From contig NZ_RQXT01000010.1 in the NCBI RefSeq assembly GCF_003863365.1, forward strand, positions 1 through 64,000: a DNA stretch of 64,000 nt, read 5' to 3'. Made by a program: the position numbers and the translations under genes. Position 1 is the first letter of the stretch. The number at the start of each line of letters is the position of its first letter. The notes below the pieces were generated by a model. It searched no databases. It was not told the origin of the DNA and saw nothing but the letters and a program-made list of their open reading frames with translations. Positions 36,197 through 43,800 of this stretch are shown piece by piece. This DNA is from Mesorhizobium tamadayense. Its GTDB lineage: Bacteria; Pseudomonadota; Alphaproteobacteria; Rhizobiales; Rhizobiaceae.

Positions 36197-37233
36197 GCTG
36201 TCGCTCCCGGTATCGCGTGAACCTTCGCTGCTGGTGCATATGCGGTCACCCGCTGACCGGTGGCAAGCTCGGCACAGCCGCCGGCCAGCGCTGACGGAAT
36301 GCAGACAAGAACCTCTTGCCCACTGTCAAGCGCCAGCGTCAAAAGCCAGTTTTCGCCGCGAAACGCCTTGGCGCGTAGCATTCCTTCGAGAGCCACACCG
36401 TCTCGCCCGACAAGCTTTGCATCAAGATGGAAGCTTTCGGCGCGAATCATCAGAGTTTCGCGTGACGCTTCGGCGCCATCGATCCTGCGCGCCGAGCCTG
36501 GGGCCACAATGTTAGCCTCGCCCATGAACTCCGCGACGAAGCGGGTCGATGGACGATCATAAATCCGCTGCGGCGTATCGATCTGTTGGATGCGGCCGGA
36601 GTTCATCACTGCAATCCGGTCAGACATAATCAGCGCTTCGCGCTGGTCATGGGTCACGTAGATTGTGGTGATCCCCAGATCATCGTGCAGACGCCGGATC
36701 TCGTACTGCATGGTTTCGCGCAGATTCTTGTCGAGCGCCGACAGCGGCTCGTCCATCAGCATCACGCGTGGTTCGAAGACGATCGCCCGGGCCAATGCCA
36801 CCCGTTGGCGCTGGCCGCCGGATAGTGCGGCAACATTGCGCTCCGCCAGACCATCCAGCTTCACGCGGGCCAGGGTGGCAAGCGCCCGCTGACGCGCCTC
36901 CGCTCTCGGCGTCTTGCGCAGCGCCAGCGGATACGTGACATTGGCCAGGACATTCATGTGGGGAAACAAGGCGTAATTCTGGAATACTATGCCGATGTCC
37001 CGTTTGTTGGGCGCCAGGCGAGTGATGTCCCGATTGCCCAATAAGAGTTTACCGGAATCCGGCCGGACAAATCCGGCCAGAGCCATGAGTAACGTGGTCT
37101 TGCCCGATCCCGATGGCCCTAGCAGCGTGAGGAATTCGCCAGCTTGAATGTCGAGCGAAACATCATCCAGTGCGACGTAGGTCCCGTAAGCCTTGCTGAC
37201 GCTGTCGATGGTGATCGGGAGCGACTTCATCAT
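36193..37233 (-). CDS. ABC importer ATPase, PotA-like
   Basis: ATP-binding subunit of 346 residues. Walker A is LLGPSGSGKTTLL, the Q-loop lies in GIVFQNYALFPHM, the signature is LSGGQRQRVALARA and Walker B is VMLMDEPLSALDK, all intact. A C-terminal TOBE domain (from about residue 270) matches the spermidine/putrescine/iron class. The start is one of two tandem ATGs at 37233/37230. Second gene of the island operon. Confidence 0.92.
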   Translation of the reverse strand: MMKSLPITIDSVSKAYGTYVALDDVSLDIQAGEFLTLLGPSGSGKTTLLMALAGFVRPDSGKLLLGNRDITRLAPNKRDIGIVFQNYALFPHMNVLANVTYPLALRKTPRAEARQRALATLARVKLDGLAERNVAALSGGQRQRVALARAIVFEPRVMLMDEPLSALDKNLRETMQYEIRRLHDDLGITTIYVTHDQREALIMSDRIAVMNSGRIQQIDTPQRIYDRPSTRFVAEFMGEANIVAPGSARRIDGAEASRETLMIRAESFHLDAKLVGRDGVALEGMLRAKAFRGENWLLTLALDSGQEVLVCIPSALAGGCAELATGQRVTAYAPAAKVHAIPGATA

Positions 37234-37257
37234 CTGCTCCAGCCTTACAGCTGAGAC

Positions 37258-38298
37258 TCAGCGGGCCATCATCTCATCGAAGGCTTTTTGGGCAGCCTCG
37301 CCGTTTTTGACCCACCATTCTGAATTCGAAAACACCGAAGTGCCAGCATTTTCAGGCGCGGTCGCAAGCGTCTTCAGACGGTCCTCAGGAATAAGGCCAC
37401 CCTCATATGCCGCAGGATTGACCGGGCCGTAGGCAATGAAATCGGTCAGCTTCGCAACGCGCGCGGGCTGCGTCATCGCTGCGATGAGCTTCATGGCGGC
37501 TTCCTTGTTCGGCGCTCCCTTCGGCACCCCAAGGCAGTCCGTGCCGATGACCGAACCCTTGAACGTGTAGTCAGCCGCGCCGCCATCTGCTTTCACGGTT
37601 TGGGCCCGTCCGTTCCAGGTAATGACCAAATCCGCCTCGCCGTCCTTCAGCAACTGCGCGGACTGAGCTCCCGAGGTCCACCACACGGCGACATTTGGTT
37701 TGATTGCTTCAAGCCGCTTGATGGCGCGCTCTAGCCCTTCCGGCGTGCTGAGCACGGAATAGACGTCCGCCGGTGCCACGCCATCGGAGAGAAGCGCGAT
37801 CTCGATCGAGTCTTGCGCATTGGCGCGCAACGCGCGACGGCCCGAGAATTTGGCAACGTCCCAGAATTCCGCCCAGGTCTTCGGCGGGTTCTCGCCATAG
37901 GTCTTGGTGTTCCACGACATGACGGTGCCATAGGAATCGAACGGATAGCAGTAGTCGGACTTTGCGCCGTCCGGCACGGATTTGGGATCGATGATCTTGT
38001 AGTCGAGGGGCTCCAGCAGCGATTGTGCGGCCGCCTGGGCGCCTTCCGGTGAGCCCAGGTGAATGACGTCGGTCGTGACTGCACCCGAAGTGACCTGCAT
38101 CTTCAGGGCAGCCAGGCCGTCGCTCAGGGTCTCCTCGCGGATATCATAGCCGAGCTCTTTTGCAGCCGGGCCCCACATGGCTTCCTTCATGGCGTTGCCA
38201 TAATCGCCACCCGCTGTCGTGATGGTGACTGTTTGAGCATGAACGGGCAAGGCAGCAGAGATTGCAAATGCTGCTAAGGAAATGCGTAGCCAGGACAT
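37258..38298 (-). CDS. Periplasmic solute-binding protein of the island importer
   Basis: Family 1 extracellular solute-binding protein of 346 residues with a signal peptide (MSWLRISLAAFAISAALPVHA, cleaved after VHA). The mature protein begins QTVTITTAGGDYGNAMKEA, of the PotD/Fe-binding-like type with an ISGG-like GGDYG loop. I chose ATG 38298 because GGGAGGAG precedes it at good spacing; the frame goes back to 38313. First gene of the operon, 24 bases before the ATPase gene. The ligand is unknown. Confidence 0.9.
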   Translation of the reverse strand: MSWLRISLAAFAISAALPVHAQTVTITTAGGDYGNAMKEAMWGPAAKELGYDIREETLSDGLAALKMQVTSGAVTTDVIHLGSPEGAQAAAQSLLEPLDYKIIDPKSVPDGAKSDYCYPFDSYGTVMSWNTKTYGENPPKTWAEFWDVAKFSGRRALRANAQDSIEIALLSDGVAPADVYSVLSTPEGLERAIKRLEAIKPNVAVWWTSGAQSAQLLKDGEADLVITWNGRAQTVKADGGAADYTFKGSVIGTDCLGVPKGAPNKEAAMKLIAAMTQPARVAKLTDFIAYGPVNPAAYEGGLIPEDRLKTLATAPENAGTSVFSNSEWWVKNGEAAQKAFDEMMAR

Positions 38299-38352
38299 AG
38301 GTTCTCCTCCCAAGATTCATCAAAATATCGCTCAAACGAGCCATTTTTTTCA

Positions 38353-38370
38353 AATCGTAACGTTACGATT
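38353..38370. promoter_or_regulatory. Perfect 18-bp LacI-family operator
   Basis: AATCGTAACGTTACGATT is a perfect palindrome with the central CG typical of LacI/GalR operators. It lies 55 bases before the solute-binding-protein start and 128 bases before the lacI-type gene, between two divergent genes. It is the obvious site for that regulator. Confidence 0.85.
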
Positions 38371-38435
38371 GCATCCAAATGCCTTTAGAGTCAAGCTGCT
38401 TCCAGCGGGAGCTTGGATTGACCGTGATGTCGAAT

Positions 38436-38452
38436 CCGGTAACGGTTATGAC
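38436..38452. promoter_or_regulatory. Second, imperfect LacI-type operator
   Basis: TCCGGTAACGGTTATGA shares the GTAAC-G-TTA core with the perfect operator 83 bp away and lies about 46 bases before the regulator start. Two sites at this distance could support looping and autoregulation. Confidence 0.55.
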
Positions 38453-38498
38453 GCTCAGCAAAATCAGCCGGCGCTTTAGCAAATGAAGTCGGGCGACA

Positions 38499-39497
38499 AT
38501 GGCCAATCTAAAGCAGATCGCGGCGGAACTTTCCCTCTCGGTGACCACGGTATCCCGCGCTCTGAAGGATGGGCCGGAAGTGCATCCGTCGACCATAGCG
38601 CGCGTCAAGGAGGCCGCGAAGCGGGTCGGCTATTTACCAAACCATCATGGTCGTGCGCTCAAAACCGGTCGAACGCTGACGCTGACGGCAGTGCTGCCGA
38701 TGGAGACACGAGACCATGTGTCCGATCTTTTGAAGCTCCCTTTAATCGAAGGCATGACGCTGGCGGCGCGGCAAGCCGGTTATAGTCTGTCGATCTATTC
38801 CACCACGCCCGATGACGATCCCATCGAGAGTGTGCAGCGGCAGCTTCAGGCGCGTAGCACAGACGGACTGATCATCACGCGCCTGGTGTCGGCTGATCCG
38901 CGCGTCAAGCTGCTGCTGGATGAACGCATGCCATTCGTCGCGTTTGGAAGAACCGACCTGGATGTCGCGTATCCTTATGTTGATGTCGACAATGAACAGA
39001 TTGCCTACGAGGCGACCCGACGGCTCATGGATAAGGGCTGTCGACGCATTGCGCTGCAACTTCTCGTTCCGGAGGATCAGGCGAGTGCCATGCGTCTTTC
39101 CGGGTATGGAAGGGCAATGGCCGAGGCCGGTATTCCGATCGACCAATCGCTGATCGGTCATGGCATGTTCACCATGGAATCGAGCGCGGCCTGGTTTGAT
39201 CGCTTACTGGCTTGGTCAGATCCCCCTACAGGCTTGGCATGCGCCAACGAACTGGGCCTTCTAGGGGCGTTACACGCTCTTGGCAGAAGAGGTCTTAAGG
39301 CGGGGAGCGACGTCCACATTGTCACTCGTGACAGCACGCGGCTGGCACGCTTCCTGCCGGCGAAGATTGGAGTTCATTCCGTGGACATGGCGGGTGTCGG
39401 ACGCAAACTTATCGAGATCCTGGAGAGCCGGATCGCCAATCCGCATGGGCCAGTGGAGACAGTCTTATTCAAAGGTGAGTTCGACCCTGGCGAGTAG
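38499..39497 (+). CDS. LacI/GalR-family transcriptional regulator
   Basis: A 332-residue regulator. The N-terminal HTH (residues ~3-50) is ANLKQIAAELSLSVTTVSRA with the hinge helix GYLPNHHGRALKTGRT, and residues ~60-330 form the periplasmic-binding-like effector domain. It diverges from the importer operon with two palindromic sites between. Its effector is presumably the transported compound or a product of the nucleoside-phosphorylase-like enzyme. After the stop there are 193 bases to tRNA-His with no gene. Confidence 0.93.
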   Translation: MANLKQIAAELSLSVTTVSRALKDGPEVHPSTIARVKEAAKRVGYLPNHHGRALKTGRTLTLTAVLPMETRDHVSDLLKLPLIEGMTLAARQAGYSLSIYSTTPDDDPIESVQRQLQARSTDGLIITRLVSADPRVKLLLDERMPFVAFGRTDLDVAYPYVDVDNEQIAYEATRRLMDKGCRRIALQLLVPEDQASAMRLSGYGRAMAEAGIPIDQSLIGHGMFTMESSAAWFDRLLAWSDPPTGLACANELGLLGALHALGRRGLKAGSDVHIVTRDSTRLARFLPAKIGVHSVDMAGVGRKLIEILESRIANPHGPVETVLFKGEFDPGE

Positions 39498-39687
39498 TCG
39501 GTCCCGGCGCCTCATTCATAGATGGAACGCAGCCTGTCGAGGTTGCTCGAAAGCCGCCAAACGGCTTGTCTCACCAACTGATCGCATCAACTGCTTTTGG
39601 TGTGGTCTCCACAGACACGCCACGACGGAAGGGATCAACAATGCTCCACGGCACCAACCTCGTTTCGGGGCGGAAGGCGCTGGCGGC

Positions 39688-39707
39688 CGATGGTACCGTT
39701 GGCTGGG
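39688..39707 (+). repeat. Proximal att-like repeat, 3' end of tRNA-His
   Basis: Covers the CCA end, A73 and the start of the acceptor/T-arm of tRNA-His. It matches 33460-33479 at 18/20 positions (differences at the 4th and 14th bases). Together the two copies bound a 6.2-kb segment with different composition. Confidence 0.65.
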
Positions 39708-39767
39708 ATCGAACCAGCGACCTCCGGATCCACAATCCGGCGCTCTAACCAGCTGAGCTACAACGGC
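39691..39767 (-). tRNA. tRNA-His (GTG), lacking G-1
   Basis: Read on the minus strand: acceptor GCCGTTG pairs with CAACGGT (G1-U72 wobble), then discriminator A73 and an encoded CCA. The D-arm is GCTCAGCTGGTTAGAGC, the anticodon stem CCGGA/TCCGG with loop TTGTGGA, and the T-arm GCTGG-TTCGATC-CCAGC. The anticodon GTG is at 39731-39733. The base before G1 is T, so the nearly universal G-1 (normally paired with C73) is not encoded; A73 and U72 replace it. This is known for a clade of alphaproteobacteria and matches the HisRS type at 1896-3434. Its 3' end forms one boundary of the accessory island. Confidence 0.97.
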
Positions 39768-39916
39768 ACATCCGCCTGAGCGCAAACCGAGGAGAAATCA
39801 TTCTCCGCGTCCGCTCTGTCATCGGCGATGCGTCCAATACGGGCTATCGGAGTCTAATTCAAGGCCTTTGATTAGGCAAAGATCGGATGAGCGAGCCCGC
39901 TCAATTCCGAGTGGGC

Positions 39917-40028
39917 AAAAGAAAAGGCCGGCGGGAGGAGGTGCCGGCCTTTTCCTGTTACGAGCCAGCGGGAGGAGGAGCTGGCTGGTCACCCCGGAGA
40001 GCAAAGGGAGGAGGTTTCACACTCCGGG
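39917..40028 (-). ncRNA. Triple CCUCCUCCC-loop RNA (cuckoo/CcsR/MmgR-like)
   Basis: The minus strand shows three consecutive hairpins, each with CCTCCTCCC in the loop. The first has 7-bp arms 40022-40028 and 39993-39999 and motif 40006-40014. The second has 7-bp arms 39980-39986 and 39963-39969 and a 10-nt loop. The third has 11-bp arms 39943-39953 and 39922-39932 and a 10-nt loop. The third is followed by TTTTCTTTT, making it an intrinsic terminator. Small RNAs exposing CCUCCUCCC in paired loops are known in Rhodobacter (CcsR) and rhizobia (MmgR). It lies 82 bases after the phasin stop on the same strand, so it may be a processed phasin 3' UTR or an independent transcript. The rest of 39768-40110 shows nothing further. 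Confidence 0.85.
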
Positions 40029-40110
40029 TATTCGTTTGATCAATTCGTCGCACATCTATTTGTCTGATGAAATGCGACGTTTTGATGCATCGTTGAGTTG
40101 CGCCTGAATA

Positions 40111-40575
40111 TCAGGCCGCCTTGATGTCCTTGAACGCCTTTTCGAAAGCGGTCTTCACCGGCTTCGAGACGTCCTCGACCGCCTTGGAAGCGACGGCCTG
40201 AAAGTCCTTGGCCTGCTCGACGGCCATCTCGGCGCCCTTGCGCAGGAAGGCGGTCTGCAGCTCGACGACTTCCGACAGCGTCTTGGCGCCGACCAGGGCT
40301 TCGAGATGCGAGAAGTTGGCCTCGGCATTGGCGCGCAGGATGGCGATGGTCTTCAGCGAGACATCGCCGGAAACGGTCTTGGCGGTCTCGTAGGTCGACT
40401 CCAGAACCTTCTGGGTCTCCTCGGCGCCGGTCTTCAGCTTGGCATAGGCCTCTTTCGACTGCTCAACGCCCTTTTCGGCGAAGGCGCGGATCTGGTCGGT
40501 GGCCTTGGAGGCGTCGAAGCTCGGGAATTCCACGTTCTCGATGGTCTCAGAAGTCTTGGTGGTCGTCTTAGACAT
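40111..40575 (-). CDS. phaP: Phasin (PHB granule-associated protein)
   Basis: Phasin_2-type protein of 154 residues that coats polyhydroxybutyrate granules. It is fully helical and amphipathic with no cysteine: FPSFDASKATDQIRAFAEKG, the typical VEQSKEAYAKLKTGAEETQ, then repeated heptad-like Ala/Lys/Glu segments (EALVGAKTLSEVVELQTAF). I chose ATG 40575 (MSKTTTKTSE); the frame is open much further upstream, antisense to cbrA, but this is a high-GC artefact. A promoter with PhaR-like operators lies upstream, a CCUCCUCCC RNA directly downstream, and acsA2 nearby, consistent with a PHB locus as in S. meliloti (phaP1, cbrA and acsA2 neighbours, from memory). Confidence 0.95.
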   Translation of the reverse strand: MSKTTTKTSETIENVEFPSFDASKATDQIRAFAEKGVEQSKEAYAKLKTGAEETQKVLESTYETAKTVSGDVSLKTIAILRANAEANFSHLEALVGAKTLSEVVELQTAFLRKGAEMAVEQAKDFQAVASKAVEDVSKPVKTAFEKAFKDIKAA

Positions 40576-40635
40576 TTTCCAACCTTTCAGCGGCAGCGGC
40601 TTTGACAGAAAGCCGTCTCGTTCATGTATGATGGC

Positions 40636-40664
40636 AATATAAAGGCATTTTTTGTGCATTGCAA
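40636..40664 (-). promoter_or_regulatory. Phasin promoter (-35 TTGCAA, -10 TATATT)
   Basis: On the minus strand TTGCAA (40664-40659) and TATATT (40641-40636) are separated by exactly 17 bases, close to the vegetative sigma consensus, with initiation expected near 40628 and a leader of about 50 bases to the phasin ATG. The region is strikingly AT-rich against its surroundings. Confidence 0.75.
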
Positions 40665-40684
40665 TATCTTTGTTGCACTGCACC
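40654..40684. promoter_or_regulatory. Paired PhaR-like operators
   Basis: GTGCATTGCAAT (40654-40665) and TTGCACTGCACC (40673-40684) share a TGCAnTGCA-like core at 19-bp spacing, nearly two helical turns. The first overlaps the -35 box. PhaR, the PHB-sensing repressor of phasin genes in Paracoccus and rhizobia, binds TGC/GCA-rich inverted sites, so it is the natural candidate. Confidence 0.65.
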
Positions 40685-40772
40685 ATAAAAATCGCCCTGC
40701 CATTAACCACGAGCCCAGAGATTTCGGTCGTTGCACGGCATGGCTTGTGGACCTTCGCCCCGTACGCTTTTA

Positions 40773-40788
40773 TTAACAAAGCGTTAAC
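40773..40788 (+). promoter_or_regulatory. Consensus CtrA-binding box upstream of cbrA
   Basis: TTAA-CAAAGCG-TTAAC matches the full CtrA consensus TTAA-N7-TTAAC without mismatch. It ends 33 bases before the kinase ATG, in the intergenic region shared with phasin. CbrA-type kinases act on DivK and thereby on CtrA, so this would close a regulatory loop. Confidence 0.7.
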
Positions 40789-40821
40789 AGAAACGCCCGA
40801 TTCCGGAGGGTTCGCCAGCGC

Positions 40822-43800
40822 ATGCCGCCTGAAAACTACTCCTTCCTCGACGTCGCCGTGCTCGACGCGGTGCGCCAGCGCTTCGCCGCCGGCGACGCGC
40901 TGGCCATATTGTCGGCCGACCTCGAGCAGGTGATCTGGGCCAACGGGCCAGGTGCTGCGGTGTTCGGCTATCCGGATATCGAGGCCATCATCGGCGCCTC
41001 GGCGCGGCTGCCGCTGATCGCCAGGCGGCAGATCATGGCGACCAGCGGCTTTCCGGAAATCGGCACCGACCGCGCCGTCACTGTTAGGCTGGCGACCGGC
41101 ATGGTGAGCCGCGCCGTCGGGTTGCTCGCCAGCGCGGTGACGATGCCGGACGGCGAAAGGGCGATCATGCTGGCGATGCCTGCGGCGCAGACCGGCTCGC
41201 GCAGCGCTGCCGAAATCGCCAGCCGCGCCATCGGCGGCCTCACCGAGGCCGGACATTTCATCGCCTTCGTCGACGCCCAAGGCCATGTCGAGGCCGCTTC
41301 GGAGGGTTTTGCGGCGCTCGGCATCAGGCCGGAGACGTTGGCTGCCTTGGTCGCGGACGTGGCGAGCGCGGAGGACCGTATCGTCAAGCGGCTTGTTCCG
41401 GGCGCAAGCACCTCCTACCCGGCCGGCTTTGCACGATTGACCGACGCGCGCCATCTCCTGGTGGTGATCGACGAAGACCAGCTCGACGGCCAGCAGGACG
41501 ACCAGCCTGACGGCGATCGCGCGGCAGCGCCGGAAAGCGCGCCCACCATCTCCGAAGACAAGAGTACCGCCGCTGAAGCCGAGCCGGCCCGGGAGAACGA
41601 TACCCGGGCCCCGGCGGTGACAGCGCGTGAAAAGGCGGACACGGTCCCGGCGACGGCTGCGGACGGCGCCCAGCCGACGGAAAAAACCGCGCCCAGGGCC
41701 GACCATCCACCGGATGCTGCCGAGGCAGGCAGGCAGGCAGCCGATGCCGGCCCCGCTCAGCATGACCATTGGTATTTCAACGCCGGCGGCGACGATGTGA
41801 GACGGCCGGAGACGCCGGCACAGGCCAAACCGACGGACGCCGCGGCCGAAAGCCGGCAGGATATCGCCGAAACGGCGGCGGCAGAGCCGACCGCGGCCCG
41901 CAACATCGACCGTTCGGCGCCGCCGCTGCGTTTCGTCTGGCGCACTGATGCCGAAGGCAGGTTCAGCGCGCTGTCGCCGGAATTCGCCGACATTGTCGGC
42001 AAGGCGGCCGCCGATGTGATCGGCCGCCGCTTCAGGGACGTCGCCACCACTTTCGGTCTCGACGCATCGGGCGAGATCGCCACCCTGCTCGAACGGCGCG
42101 ATACCTGGTCCGGGCGCTCGGTGCTTTGGCCGGTGGCCGGCACGGACCTGAAGATCCCGGTCGATCTTGCGGCGCTGCCGGTCTATGGCCGCAGCCGCGC
42201 CTTCGAGGGATTTCGCGGCTTCGGCGTCGCGCGCAGCGCCGACGCGGTTGTCGACCCGGAAGCGCTCGGCAAGGCGCTTGTGCCCAACGGCGCCGCACCG
42301 ACCGAATCCGAACCTGCAGCCGAGCAACCGGCGACCGAGCCACCGAAGCCTGCCGACCCGTTCCTGGGCGAAGTGCCGGCGCTGACGATCGTGCCGAAGC
42401 CGGAGCGGCGCTATGCCGACAAGGTGATCCGGCTGGCCGAGCACAGGCAGCCAGCCAATGACAAGCAGCCGGGAACCGGCAAGCCGGGAAGCGATAAGCC
42501 AGGAAGCGAGAGGGGCCTGTCGATCCTCGAGCGCAGCGCCTTTCGCGAGATCGGCGAGCGGCTGCGGAAGGACAGTTCCAGCCCGGCCGAGCCGCCGGCC
42601 GGCAGCACGGAAAAGCAAGCCGATGCGACTTCAGCCGCCGACAAGGCCGGTGCCGGAGCCGAGCAACCGAAGGCCAGCGAGAGGACGGCCGGCGAATCCG
42701 ATCTGACGGCGCCTCAACGGACCGGGCAGGGGCCCACCGCGCGCGACGATAACGAAACGCGGGCCGAGGCCATCGAAACGGCGGAGGCGGAGACCGAGGC
42801 GGAAGATCAGAAGGACCTGGCTCGGCTCGACGGCATCGACGACGCTTCCGAGGCGGCCGTTGGGGAAGACGAGACGCCACCCGCGTCCGGTTCGCTGCTC
42901 AACTATGCCGCGAGCCAAGCGCCGCATCCAGAGACCCGCCAAACCAAAGCGACGGATAAGGGGGCCGAGCCGAAGGATGAACGGCCGGCCGAGGCGCCTG
43001 CCGCTGACGCAGGCGCAGATGACGACAGCATGACCGCCGACGATTTTCGCGATGCGCAAGACAGCGAGGACTGGGCCGGCTCCGACAGCGCCCTGCCCGA
43101 AGCTGGACAGCCCGCCGAGCCGAAAGCGGCGCCGCCGGAACGGCCGCGCCTCAAGGCGCCGACGCTCAAGCTTGAAGGCTTCGTGCCGTCGGCTTTCTCC
43201 ACCGGGGAGGAAGGCAGGGCGCCCGATACCTCCATCCTCGCCAGGCTGCCTGTGCCGCTGCTCATCCATTCCGGCGATGTGCTGCATTATGCCAATGAGG
43301 CGTTCCTCGAGCTCACCGGCTACGACGCGCTGAAAGACCTCGCCGATGCCGGCGGGCTCGGCGCGCTGTTCGCCGACCATTACGCCGACGGTGGCGAGGC
43401 CGACGAAAGCGACCGTTCCTTGAAGCTTCAGACTCGCCAGGGCCAGGAATTCCCGATCGATGCGCTCCTGCGTTCCGTGCCGTGGCGCGGCGGCAAGGCG
43501 CTGATGCTGGTGGTGCGCCGCTCGGGCGAGGACGAGGCGCCCGCGGCGCATTTCAGCGCCGCGAATGACGAGCCGAGCCAGCAGCCGGATGTTTCCGAGC
43601 TGAAGTCGCGCATCGCCGAAATGCGCACCATCATCGACACCGCCACCGACGGCGTGGTGCTGATCGGCCGCGACGGCAATATCCGTTCGATCAGCCGGCC
43701 GGCGGAGGCGCTGTTCGGCTTCGACAGCGACGAGATCGCAGGCAAGCCCTTTGCCTCGCTGTTCGCCATAGAGAGCCAGCGCGCGGCGCGCGACTATCTC

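Noticed and set aside
33447-39707. Integrase or transposase in the tRNA-His island
   Set aside because: All frames in the island are assigned to the importer, phosphorylase-like enzyme and LacI regulator; no recombinase motif was seen.
39917-40028. CRISPR-like array at the repeated GGGAGGAGG motif
   Set aside because: Repeats are only 9 bases, lie in hairpin loops with differing stems, and there are no cas genes; it is a structured RNA.
40576-42618. Upstream extension of the phasin frame, antisense to cbrA
   Set aside because: The phasin family is about 110-155 residues, a promoter lies at 40636-40664, and the extension has biased composition.
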